Source: Arsenophonus sp045399315
GTDB taxonomy: Bacteria; Pseudomonadota; Gammaproteobacteria; Enterobacterales; Enterobacteriaceae
Direction of reading: 5' to 3'
NCBI GenBank assembly: GCA_045399315.1
Contig: DAYVGO010000005.1
Span: forward strand, 62,001-126,000
DNA length: 64,000 nucleotides
The notes beneath the pieces are model-generated. The model was not told where the DNA came from. It worked only from the letters and a program-made list of their open reading frames with translations, and ran no database searches. Below, in pieces: positions 40,427-50,250 of the stretch (positions are counted from its first letter, which is position 1; every line of letters starts with the position of its first letter). Both the position numbers and the translations under genes were made by a program.

Positions 40427-41911
40427 ATGGCATTAAGCTACCCAATAATAATTATGTTTGTGGTTTATATTTTGGCTATGTTGCTGATTGGTTTTTTGGC
40501 CTATCGTTCGACAACCAATTTTGATGATTATATTCTCGGCGGACGTCGCTTAGGAGGGGTGGTTACGGCGCTTTCTGCTGGTGCCTCAGATATGAGTGGT
40601 TGGTTATTAATGGGCTTACCCGGTGTGATTTTTTTAGTCGGAATTTCGGAGAGCTGGATTGCCATTGGATTATCATTAGGCGCTTATTTAAATTGGCGAT
40701 TAGTTGCTGGACGATTACGTATTCAAACCGAAAATAATAATTCACTAACATTACCTGACTATTTTACTAGTCGTTTTGAAGATAACAGTAAAATTTTACG
40801 TATTGTCTCAGCTTTGGTGATCGTAATTTTTTTTACTATCTATTGTGCTTCTGGTGTGGTTGCGGGCGGCTTACTGTTTGAAAATACTTTTGGCATCAGC
40901 TATCAACAAGCAATGTGGTTAGGCGCATTAGCCACCATTATTTATACTTTTTTAGGTGGCTTTTTGGCGGTCAGTTGGACTGATACAGTACAAGCCACAT
41001 TAATGATTTTTGCCCTGTTATTAACACCTATTATGGTGATTTTTCCCGTCGGTGGACTGGAGAGTGCAGTAACGCTAATTAGTGCTAAGGATCCTGCATA
41101 TCTCGATATATTTAAAGGTTTAAATTTTGTTGCCATTATTTCCTTACTGGGATGGGGCTTAGGCTATTTTGGCCAACCACATATATTGGCACGTTTCATG
41201 GCGGCAGATTCAGCACAAACTATAAACCAGGCACGGCACATTAGTATGACCTGGATGGTACTTTGTTTAACCGGAACGATTGCTGTTGGTTTTTTTGCTA
41301 TCGCTTATTTTGATATGCATCCTGCAGTTGCTGGGCCAGTTATGGCTAATCCGGAACGAGTATTTATGGAACTAGCAAGTATTTTATTTAATCCTTGGTT
41401 GGCAGGGATATTGCTATCAGCCATTTTAGCCACGGTTATGAGTACCTTAAGCTGTCAATTATTAGTCTGTGCTAGTGCTTTAACTGAAGACTTGTATAAA
41501 CCTTTTATCAGAGCAAAAGCTAGTCAGCGAGAGTTAGTGTGGGTTGGTCGTGCGATGGTATTAGTTGTCGCAACGATTGCTATTTTTATTGCCCGTGATC
41601 CAACTAGTAAAGTTCTGGTTCTGGTTAGCAACGCGTGGGCGGGATTTGGAGCGGCTTTTGGTCCAGTGATCTTAATTTCTGTCTTATGGCGACGCATGAA
41701 CCGCTATGGTACATTAGCGGGTATGGTAGTTGGTGCTACTACGGTATTAATTTGGATGCAATATAAGTGGTTTGGCCTGTATGAAATTATTCCTGGTTTT
41801 ATTTTTTCCTCTGTCGCGATTATGGTCGTTAGCCTGTTAACAACCACACCTAGCCAAAGTACAATAAAACGTTTCGACAAAGCGGAGGCAGAGTATAAAG
41901 CTAGTCAATAA
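40427..41911 (+). CDS. putP: sodium/proline symporter PutP
   Basis: Inner-membrane Na+/proline symporter of the SSS family, 494 residues (E. coli 502). It matches PutP closely: YILGGRRLGGVVTALSAGAS, SDMSGWLLMGLPG (sodium and proline site region), GWGLGYFGQPHILARFMA, and ILATVMSTLSCQLLVCASAL with the conserved Ser/Thr of the second sodium-binding helix. The frame is intact. Divergent from putA, it supplies the substrate. Retained uptake plus retained PutA catalytic domains suggest that proline is an important carbon, nitrogen or electron source. Confidence 0.96.
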   Translation: MALSYPIIIMFVVYILAMLLIGFLAYRSTTNFDDYILGGRRLGGVVTALSAGASDMSGWLLMGLPGVIFLVGISESWIAIGLSLGAYLNWRLVAGRLRIQTENNNSLTLPDYFTSRFEDNSKILRIVSALVIVIFFTIYCASGVVAGGLLFENTFGISYQQAMWLGALATIIYTFLGGFLAVSWTDTVQATLMIFALLLTPIMVIFPVGGLESAVTLISAKDPAYLDIFKGLNFVAIISLLGWGLGYFGQPHILARFMAADSAQTINQARHISMTWMVLCLTGTIAVGFFAIAYFDMHPAVAGPVMANPERVFMELASILFNPWLAGILLSAILATVMSTLSCQLLVCASALTEDLYKPFIRAKASQRELVWVGRAMVLVVATIAIFIARDPTSKVLVLVSNAWAGFGAAFGPVILISVLWRRMNRYGTLAGMVVGATTVLIWMQYKWFGLYEIIPGFIFSSVAIMVVSLLTTTPSQSTIKRFDKAEAEYKASQ

Positions 41912-41918
41912 GTCACTG

Positions 41919-41955
41919 ATGACTGCTGATTAATTAACAATTAATCAGCAGTCAT
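41919..41955 (+). terminator. long perfect hairpin after putP
   Basis: Seventeen-bp perfect inverted repeat beginning ATGACTGCTGATTAATT with a 3-base loop (AAC), starting eight bases after the putP stop. There is no long T-run afterwards (TTGCATATTTAATC), so it may act as terminator or as a 3'-end protecting stem. Confidence 0.75.
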
Positions 41956-42270
41956 TTGCATATTTAATCGCCGACTTATTGGCTATTCGCTTAGTCGATT
42001 ATTTTAGCAGGTTTTGTTATATTAATTAGTGACTTAATTATTTGTTGCTTATTGAATGAATAGGCTAACAAATTATGGATGTAAATATATTCTCTGTTAA
42101 TTCTTATCAAAATTATAGATTGACAGTCTGTAAGCAGGTTAAAGAGTAATCAATTCCAACTTACAATCTTAAGTTGCCAACCGATTCAGCTAACGCTACT
42201 TTTTTTTGGCAAAAGTTTTATTGATTAATTTGTAATGGTGGTTTCATTAAGACTACCGTTTTTAGGTTAA

Positions 42271-43375
42271 TTAGCCTGAGGATTTGCGTTTTTTAGCTAT
42301 TTGATAACTAATAAATAACACCACAAACCAAATTGGTACCGCCAACAGTACCTGACGAGTATCTTTTTCTAAAGTCAGTAATATTAAAAAAAAAGCAAAA
42401 AATAGCAGACCAACCCAAGACATGAAAATGCCAGCAGGCATTTTATAAATTGAAGTTTGGTGTAGATGTGGTTATTTTTTGCGATAAGCCAAATAAGAGC
42501 AAAGGATTATACTCCAGATAAACATAAAAAGGATGGCTGATACCGTGGTGATGGGGACAAAAAACCGCATAACATTAGGGATAAAATAGATTAATATTAC
42601 CGTCAAGCAGAGACAGCAACAGTTGAAAAATAATTTCTTAACTGAAACAGCTTTATTGGATAATTGACTAAATTGTTTAAGTGTATTTGCTTTTTGGGCT
42701 AATCCAAACAGCATACGGCTGGTGGAAAAGACTCCACTATTGGTAGACGAAGCCGCTGAAGTAAGCACCACAAAGTTAACAATACTGGTCGCCGTCGGTA
42801 CCCCAATCAGCACAAATAATTCGACGAACGGATTCTTATCTGGCACCAAAGAATAACTGACATAATGACAACCAAGGAAAGGACATAAAAGGCGATAAAT
42901 CTAAACGGAATAGCATTAATAGCTGCTGGCAATACTTGGCTTGGATCCTGTGTTTCGGCAGCTGTAGCGCCAACTATTTCAATACCAACAAAGGAAAAGA
43001 TCGCTAATTGGAAACCAGCAAAAAACCATTAAGCCCCATGGGAAATATGCCAGCATTCCATAGATGAGTTAGTGATGCAATATGATCAGCTGGTGTTTTG
43101 AATGCGATGATAACTAAAATTAAGCCGATCAAAATAAGAAAATGGTAATGATTTTGATAATAGCAACCCAAGATTCTGTTTCACCAAATAACGATACAGA
43201 AACCAAATTAAGGGTTAATAATAGTAGTATACAAAATAATTATGTCAGTCATGGTGGAAAATCTGTGCATCCAATAACCAATATAGGCGATGAGTTGAAT
43301 ATGACGATTCTGTAAACCTCGTTTAAGTTGTGCTTGATCTATGTTTGTTGTCAATGATAATAGTTTGTCGTTCAT
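42271..43375 (-). pseudogene. cycA: D-serine/D-alanine/glycine permease CycA remnant
   Basis: CycA is an APC-family amino-acid permease. The start reads MNDKLLSLTTNIDQAQLKRG, then LQNRHIQLIAY; after this about 120 codons are deleted, and the gene resumes at LLLLTLNLVSVSLFGETESW. Frameshifts and stops follow. The largest open piece (42849-42472) has PFVELFVLIGVPTATSIVNF and TSAASSTNSGVFSTSRMLFG, nearly identical to CycA. The tail (PHLHQTSIYKMPAG) is in another frame. Confidence 0.9.
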
Positions 43376-43829
43376 AGATTGTCCAAAGTTATTTTATCTT
43401 ATGTAGCAAGAGTTATCGGGTGATCATCTTAGAATAATTTTATTTAACTTAAGTGAGACAATTATAGCAGGCTCGATGGTGATATTTGATTTAATTAAAT
43501 TGGCATATAACAAACTATTAATCATTTTTATATTCGTGATGAAAATAATTTGTATAAATAATTTTATTTTAATGATAAGTAAAATAACAACTTTTTTATG
43601 GCGTAATTCCATCAATTGAATGGTGATGATGGTTTTTTTATTAATTATTAAAGAGATATGATTATTTTTTGATTTTTTGTCAATTATTTTCTTAAAAAAG
43701 GTATTTAGCAATTGTTATCTCATTCATTTATTAGCTAATATTTTTAAGCATTTAACACTATTAGATATTTATCAATATGCTGTTATTTTCTTTATTCGTT
43801 ATATCCTGATATATATAACGGTAAAAATA
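43376..43829. other. divergent cycA-modA intergenic region, no gene seen
   Basis: About 450 AT-rich bases that formerly held the cycA and modA promoters. Long open frames exist here only because of AT bias. I do not see a clear ModE palindrome. Confidence 0.5.
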
Positions 43830-44526
43830 ATGAAAAAGGGATCAATGATGAAGGAATATATAACTAAGATAATGATTGCAGTTGCACTTTTTTCTTAATC
43901 ACAGGATCAAACTAGGTGGCAAAAATAAACTGACAGTATTTGCTACTGTGTCTTTAACCAGTGCATTAAATGATATCGTTGTGCAATATGAAAAGGAGCA
44001 TAACACGAAAGTCATTATCTCTTATGCTTCATTGTCAACATTAGCGAGACAAATTGCACAGGGAGCCCCTGCTGATATTTTCATCTCGGCTGATCAGCAA
44101 TGGATGGATTATCTGCAGCAAAAACAGCTTGTTGCAGATGGCAGTCGTCATACTTTGTTAGGCAATAATTTAGTTCTGATTGCGCCAATAAGTTCAAAAC
44201 TAGACCAAGTGGCGATTACCAAAAACACGGATTGGCAAAAGCTACTCAATGGTGAACGAATTGCCGTCGGTGACCCTGATCATGTCCCAGTTGGTATCTA
44301 TGCTAAACAGGCACTTATTTCTTTAGGTGGCTGGAAAACTGTTCAGGCTAGGTTAGCCAGAACAAACAATGTCCGTATTGGAATGGCATTGGTTAAGCTG
44401 GATGCAGTGCCGTTAGGTATTGTTTATGGCTCTGATGCTGGTGTGAGTAATAAGGTAAAAGTGGTGGGCATACTCTCGGCCACTAGTTATCAAGCCATCG
44501 AATTGACTTTTGCTAATGTTAAGTGA
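43830..44526 (+). pseudogene. modA: molybdate-binding protein ModA remnant
   Basis: ModA is the periplasmic molybdate receptor. The signal peptide is broken by an indel in a six-T run near 43890. The mature part is readable: LTVFATVSLTSALNDIVVQY, LARQIAQGAPADIFISADQQ, GDPDHVPVGIYAKQAL and APLGIVYGSDA as PLGIVYGSDA. The frame stops at 44526, with the last roughly 50 residues missing and replaced by a short unrelated tail. The stop overlaps modB. Confidence 0.93.
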
Positions 44527-45147
44527 ATATGAGTGGCAAGCTATTATTCTGAGCTTAAAAGTATCGGCTGTGGCCGTATTGGTTAGTTTGTCTTTGGGTA
44601 TCTTGATAGCCTGGATATTAGTGCGTTGTCATTTTTCAGGCAAAACATTACGGGATAGTCTGATCCACCTACTTTTAATATTACCACTGGTAGTAGTAGG
44701 TTATCTACTTTTACTCTCATTTGGTCGCCATGGCGTGATAGGTGAATGGTTATATAATTGGTTCGGATTTAGTTTTACATTTAGTTGGCTAGGTGTGGCG
44801 TTAGTTTCAGCTATTACCACTTTTCCATTCTAGTTAGATCAAAAGGTTAGCATTAGAAGACGTTGATCGACGCCTAGAGCAAGCTGCGCGGACATTAGGC
44901 GTGAATCTATTACGGTTTTTTTACCATTACATTACCATTAATATCACTAGGAATTATTGTTGGTATGGTATTAGCTTTGCGTGCTCATTAGTGAATTTGG
45001 TGCCACCATCACATTTGTTTCTAATATTCCCGGTGAAACAAGAACCATCCCGTTAGATATGTATACCCTAATTGAGACCACTGGTGCAGAAATAGCTGCC
45101 GCTCGTTTATGTATTATTGCTACCATTTTGGCGTTGTGTCTGGAACA
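44516..45147 (+). pseudogene. modB: molybdate permease ModB remnant, fused to modC
   Basis: ModB is the molybdate ABC transporter membrane subunit. It starts MLSEYEWQAIILSLKVSAVA and is open to 44833. Frameshifts then scatter the rest: LEQAARTLGVN, EFGATITFVSNIPGETRTIP and MYTLIETTGAEIAAARLCII. At ILALCLEQR the sequence passes into ModC, so the ModB C-terminus and ModC N-terminus are missing. Confidence 0.92.
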
Positions 45148-46187
45148 GCGTTAGGTGATTTATCTCTCTATGCCGATACCATTCTTTCTACTGAAGGGAT
45201 CACGGCTATTTTTGGTGTTTCCGGTGTTGGAAAAACCTCGTTGATCAACTTGATAGGAGGACTTACCAGACCTGATAAAGGACAAATTATCTTTAATGAT
45301 CGTGTGTTAATTGATACCGCTAAAGGCCTATTTGTACCACCTGAAATGCGAAGAATGGGTTATGTTTTTCAAGATACGTGCTTTTTTCCACATTATAGTG
45401 TCAAAGGTAATTTGCAATATGGTATGTCACCAGCAATGAAATCACATTTTGATGATATTATTCAATTGCTAGGTATTGAGACTTTGTTAGTCCGGTTACC
45501 AGCCATGCTGTCAGGCGGTGAAAAAACAGTGAGTAACCATTGGCTGCGCATTATTAACTGTGCCTGAATTATTATTAATGGATGAGCTGTTAGCTTCGTT
45601 AGATCTGCCACGCAAAAGAGAGCTGTTTCCCTATCTGGAAAAGTTATCGAAAGATATTCAAATTCCTATTCTCTATGTCAGCCATAATCTCGATGAAACA
45701 GTCCGGCTGGCAAATAATATTATTGTTATGTCAGCAGGTAAAATTGAGGTAGTAGCACTGTTAGCCGATATTTGGTCGAGTAGTGTTTTACGGCCATGGT
45801 TATAGGCTGATGCATTAAGTAGTATTTTGAATGTTAAGGTGATTGAGCACCATGCTCTGTATGTAATGACTTCGGTTGCCTTATTGGATCAATTATTGTG
45901 GCTGCCGCAAATGCAATTTCAACCAGGCGAGGTGGTTCGAATTCGGATTGATGCAGACAATGTTTATTTAGCATTAAATAAGCCAACACAACCAGCATTC
46001 ATAATATATTAAGGGTCAAGGTGGTGGAATGTATTGATGAGTCTGATAAGTAAATGTTAAGTTATTAATAGATAGTCACTTTATATGGGCAAGGATCATG
46101 CATTGGGCACGAAATGAGCTAGAAATAAAACCAGATAAATGGGTTTATGCCCAAATTAAGAGTATATCTCTAGCTCGTCAACTTTAA
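45148..46187 (+). pseudogene. modC: molybdate transport ATPase ModC remnant
   Basis: ModC is the ATPase of the molybdate transporter. Walker A is GVSGVGKTSL and the Q-loop is GYVFQDTCFFPHYSVKGN. The signature SGGEK is followed by a one-base insertion; in the correct frame a CGA codon has become TGA. Walker B reads ELLLMDELLASLDLPRKREL, where the family has LLLDEPLASLD. Further stops occur at 45803 and 46010. The TOBE tail ends EIKPDKWVYAQIKSISLARQ. Confidence 0.93.
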
Positions 46188-46256
46188 GTGACTAACTAAT
46201 TAAGATATGTTTGCTAAAAAGGTTGTTGGCCAGCCTTAAAAATAGCTATGTCACTG

Positions 46257-46811
46257 CTATAGGACATATTTTTTTATCACTGCAGCAATACCTGGCGCAC
46301 TATTTTCGGCGGTGATCATATCAGCATAGGTTTTGACTTCATCACAATTCCTAAACCAGCAGCAGTTAGCATACTGATATTATTAAAATTATCTCCAAAA
46401 GCGATAACCTCTTTCATCGAAAGACCTTGTGATTCAATCCAACGTTGTAAACGTAAACCTTTATTGTTGATATAACATGGCATCATCGACATACATTAAG
46501 TATTTGATATTAGTACCTTGCAATCGCGCAACCACTTGGTTGGCTTCTTCTGCTGATAAAGGATCAGCTGCCAGTGCTTTTTTACGTTGATAATCATAGA
46601 CATAAGTATCGTTACAACAAATTGCTGGGGTATCTAAATTTAGCGCTTGATAAAAGGAGTGAATGACAACGTGATCTCGTCCTGTGGCAATAATAACTTT
46701 GATTCCTTGGTGACAAGCTTGGTTTATAGCTGTTAAAAGTTGTGGCAAGATCTGCTTTTGTGGATCTAATAGGGTACCATCCAGATCTAAGGTGATGATG
46801 TGATATGACAT
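46257..46811 (-). pseudogene. ybhA: HAD phosphatase YbhA remnant
   Basis: YbhA is a pyridoxal phosphate phosphatase encoded next to modC in E. coli. The N-terminal part is well preserved (ITLDLDGTLLDPQKQILPQL with the DxDGT motif; FYQALNLDTPAICCNDTYVY). After LMYVDDAMLYQ about 95 codons are deleted, and the sequence resumes at NKGLRLQRWIESQGLSMKEV and AFGDNFNNISMLTAAGLGI. A frameshift then follows before the tail. Confidence 0.9.
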
Positions 46812-47575
46812 AAACCAGCCTCATTAAATAGATTAAATAACGGTTAAGCATTTAATCTATGCAGTAATTTTAAACAGTGTAATTTAGTAAATTATTTATC
46901 TTAATTTATTTAATCGATAAATTATCCATTTGGTAATCATATCTAATAATAGACGTTAACTTAAACTAGTAAAAATAAATAATTGTCTAATGGCTGATAA
47001 ACTAGCACTTGAACAAAATATAAATAATCAACAAAATTTTATCGCAGCTTTTTAATAATAGCTGTTATTATGAAATAATAAGTTTTAAATCAATATAATA
47101 TATATAAATTAGTTAATAAATTACACTTTTATTATTTTAATGTGAATATCGTTATATGTTAAAGAAATATTCATTACCATTTTTTACAATTGTGCGGCTA
47201 ATTGAGTTGGCAATTTTAGTTTTTGAATTTTTTGTTATGATTTTTGTTAAATTTTAGTAGATATGCTAGTTAGATTATTAATTGAATATTAAGTTTATCA
47301 TGCTATGTAACTAGCTAAAAATATTCTCATTGATAAAGTTAAGTTTTAAATTATAACTAAATACAGTACTCGAAAATTTTATATTAAAGGCTCTGTTTTT
47401 GTAGTGCAAAATTATTCAATATTTTACTTAAACTTAAATGAAATTTTTAAGAAAAAATACATTAATTAAATTAATGTTTTAGTTTTGTCAATATAATAAT
47501 TTACACTGCTTTAAATGATGTTATATAAAATATTCTCAATTAATAAAAATAGAAACTATTTAAGGGATGTATTAA
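46812..47575. other. 764-base AT-rich region, no gene seen
   Basis: Upstream of both ybhA (minus) and the LPMO remnant (plus). Composition is extremely AT-rich. I see no coding trace, RNA gene or clear repeat. Confidence 0.5.
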
Positions 47576-47869
47576 ATGAAAAATAAATTATTATTAGCTC
47601 CATTAGCATTAATCTGTGCTGCTAATATAGTAGCTGCAAATGTGAAACCTGAACCATAACATGGTATTATTTTTGAACCTAAAAGTTGAGCAGTTTTATG
47701 TTGGATAAATGAAAATAGCGACTGTGGTGCTGTTAAAAAAGATCAAATCTATTTTGATTGCGATGTTCCACAACGTACTGGCTACCAAGTTATTTTAGGT
47801 GTTTGGTCAATTGCCGATACGGCAAATACTTTTTATCAAGTTGTCGATGTGAATATGAAAGCTAAATAA
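47576..47869 (+). pseudogene. AA10 chitin-active LPMO (CBP21-like) remnant
   Basis: Lytic polysaccharide monooxygenases of family AA10 cleave chitin after secretion, using a copper histidine brace that includes the mature N-terminal His. The remnant has a signal peptide (MKNKLLLAPLALICAANIVA), a HG pair soon after it, GIIFEPKS, CWINENSDCGAV, and after a deletion of roughly 100 codons the C-terminal block CDVPQRTGYQVILGVWSIAD TAN-FYQVVDVN. This matches CBP21 (HVILAVWDIADTANAFYQ). Two in-frame stops lie near 47657 and 47689. I identify it from this pattern, not from a search. Confidence 0.78.
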
Positions 47870-48078
47870 TCTTAATAACAATTGTTTTCACTAAAAAATT
47901 AATTAATATTGTAATTTCAAACTAGAATTGCAAACATTTATAGTAAGCCATTTTAATTATTATCAATTGCTAGCTATTTCTAAATTAGCTAGCTTTTGTA
48001 AAATAATTACCAGCAATGGTTAGTGTTATTTTTATCTACGTTTAATGGCTAATAATTTGCTTCAGCTAGCATAATTTA

Positions 48079-48645
48079 TTATTGCTCATACTGGATAATT
48101 TTTTGCCAAATAACGGAAACATAATGCACTTGATAAAATGCGCAATTAAGCGCATTATCCCGTGTTTGATCAATTGTCAGCTCATTTTGTAAATCAAAGC
48201 CAAGATTCAGTCCCATATCGATAATAGTATGGACATCACGATCATTATCAACATGCCAGAAGGGGGTTAAATGTGATCTTTCATAAGCCCCTCTTAATAC
48301 AAAGTTGGCGCTTTTTCCCCAGACTTTCAAACAATCTATCCGTTTTTGCGCATTTTCGCGTGCCCAATAATGTAGTTCACGTAGCACATTGTCAATAAGT
48401 GGTAAACTTTTTTTGGCAATGGTTGCACGGGCTTCATTGGATTGGCATAACCACCATTTGATGGTTTCTCCATTAACTGTTCCACCGGCAGACATCGATG
48501 AAGAGAGATCGACAGCTTGATAAAAGGCAGCACCTGTTTCACCAGTTGTTGGATTAAAGAAAACCGCACCTATTGCCACAATAGCGGCACAACTGCCCAT
48601 TCCCATGGTTTCTAAGTCTACCATTAAATTTTCGTGAGGTTTCAT
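48079..48645 (-). CDS. DEDDh-type 3'-5' exonuclease homologue, probably inactive
   Basis: A 188-residue open frame resembling the Rv2179c-like/RecE-type exonuclease found mostly in phages and genomic islands. MVDLETMG supplies the first Asp and Glu (residues 9-12), followed by AIVAIGAVFFNPTTGETGAA, TIKWWLCQSNEAR and NDRDVHTIIDMG. Other catalytic sites are degraded: ANFVLRGAYERS lacks the FDN Asp seen in relatives, and DNALNCAFYQ stands where HNALDDARYQ is normal, so the catalytic His and final Asp are gone. The frame is open but the active site is not complete. It could be a phage-derived relic on its way to becoming a pseudogene. Confidence 0.75.
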   Translation of the reverse strand: MKPHENLMVDLETMGMGSCAAIVAIGAVFFNPTTGETGAAFYQAVDLSSSMSAGGTVNGETIKWWLCQSNEARATIAKKSLPLIDNVLRELHYWARENAQKRIDCLKVWGKSANFVLRGAYERSHLTPFWHVDNDRDVHTIIDMGLNLGFDLQNELTIDQTRDNALNCAFYQVHYVSVIWQKIIQYEQ

Positions 48646-49256
48646 TTCTATTCCTTAATTTTTAATTAACAATTGTGGGTGTCAATCTGCTCATCATAAT
48701 ATTTTCGGGTTATTATTGTTTAATTTCGCTCACGACTGCCTAATTTTATTTATTACAAATTAATAATTATATGAAACTTATAAAAATCAATACAAAGAAA
48801 TGGATCAAAAAAATTTTTGCTTATATGTTGATTAATAATGTGAAATTTATACTAAATTTTTGTACCAACAATATCGATTAATGGTATTTAGTTTTCTAAA
48901 AATATTCTTATTAACAAAAATAAATATTTTTATATATCTATATAATATTATTTTTGATTTTTAACAATTCGTTTTTTATAGTGATTAACTTAGTTTTTTA
49001 TAATCTGAAGTTAATGTGGTGCAAGTAAAGTTATATTAAATTATTATAACCGATTAACAAATCATTATTAACCTTAAACATAACATTTAATCAAACAATG
49101 ATGATCGATGAAAATAGCGACAATTAACATGTAGACATCATTAACCCGATTAAAATGTCTTTTTATTACCGATTAGAGTATTTTTGTGATTATTTATTCT
49201 CAAATCGGATATGATAACCATTGTTATTTTAGCGGGTACTTGTCAGGAGTTAATCA
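48646..49256. other. divergent intergenic region before pgl, no gene seen
   Basis: About 610 AT-rich bases between the exonuclease homologue and pgl. It must contain the pgl promoter; a ribosome binding site CAGGAGT lies before the ATG at 49257. No coding trace recognised. Confidence 0.5.
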
Positions 49257-50249
49257 ATGAAACAGGTGGTGTATGTTGCCAGTCCAGAAAGTAAGCAAAT
49301 TCATGTTTGGTCAATGGATGAAAAGGGTAAGCTGACATTATTGCAAGAGTTAACATTACCGGGTGAAGCTCAGCCAATGCAGATTAGTCGTGATGGTCAA
49401 CACCTTTATGTGGGTATTCGTCCTCATTTTGCTGTTATCACATATTATATTTCAGCTACAGGAAAGCTCAGCCAGCAGGCTATTACCAATATTCCCGCCA
49501 CGCCAACTCATATTGAAATCGATCAGCATGGTCATTGGCTATTTATTCCCTCCTATCATCAATGTAATTTAGTGGTATTGCCAATTGATCACCAGGGGAG
49601 CGCACAGTCGCCAATTCAAGTTATTGCCGATTTAAAACATCCCCATGCTTCTGGGGTGAGTTTTGATAATAAGCGGTTATTTGTCCCTTGTTTAGGTGAA
49701 GATCATATTCGCATTTATGCTATCAATAACAGTGGACATTTAACCGAAGATGTTGCTAATCGGATTTCTACTAAAAAAGGAGCGGGTCCCCGCCATTTGG
49801 CATTTGCTAACAATCAGAATGTCTTTTACTGTTTAAACGAGTTAGACGCAACGATTCATGTTTATCATGCATCTGAACCTTATCAACAGCTGCAAAATTG
49901 TGACATTTTGCCAGCTGGCTCAGAAAGCAAACCTTGGGCAGCAGATATACATATTACACCGAATGGCCGTCATCTTTATGCCAGTGAACGTTCTACTAGT
50001 ATTATCCGCCACTTCCAGGTGACGAATGTGCAGGGTAAATTAATAGCTAGCGACGCGTATACAACAGAAAATCAACCACGGGGCTTTAACATTGATCAAA
50101 CTGGTAATTTTTTGCTGGTTACTGGTCAGAAGTCTGAGCATATTACCATTTATAAGATAGATCCTGTTACTGGTGCTCTTCAGCCCTTAAACCGTTATCC
50201 TGTTGGTAAGGGCCCAATGTGGATCACAATCCACTCACCAGCACAATAA
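49257..50249 (+). CDS. pgl: 6-phosphogluconolactonase (beta-propeller type)
   Basis: Hydrolyses 6-phosphogluconolactone in the oxidative pentose phosphate pathway. It has 330 residues (E. coli Pgl/YbhE 331). The seven-bladed propeller matches throughout: VYVASPESKQIHVWSMDEKG, GPRHLAFANNQNVFYCLNEL, WAADIHITPNGRHLYASERS, QPRGFNIDQTGNFLLVTGQK and the end GKGPMWITIHSPAQ. The frame is intact. It is convergent with bioA, the two stop codons being one base apart. Confidence 0.96.
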   Translation: MKQVVYVASPESKQIHVWSMDEKGKLTLLQELTLPGEAQPMQISRDGQHLYVGIRPHFAVITYYISATGKLSQQAITNIPATPTHIEIDQHGHWLFIPSYHQCNLVVLPIDHQGSAQSPIQVIADLKHPHASGVSFDNKRLFVPCLGEDHIRIYAINNSGHLTEDVANRISTKKGAGPRHLAFANNQNVFYCLNELDATIHVYHASEPYQQLQNCDILPAGSESKPWAADIHITPNGRHLYASERSTSIIRHFQVTNVQGKLIASDAYTTENQPRGFNIDQTGNFLLVTGQKSEHITIYKIDPVTGALQPLNRYPVGKGPMWITIHSPAQ

Positions 50250-50250
50250 C

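Noticed and set aside
43424..43711. 95-residue minus-strand open frame in the cycA-modA gap
   Set aside because: Ile/Lys/Asn-rich low-complexity product typical of AT-rich non-coding DNA, no start context and no family pattern.
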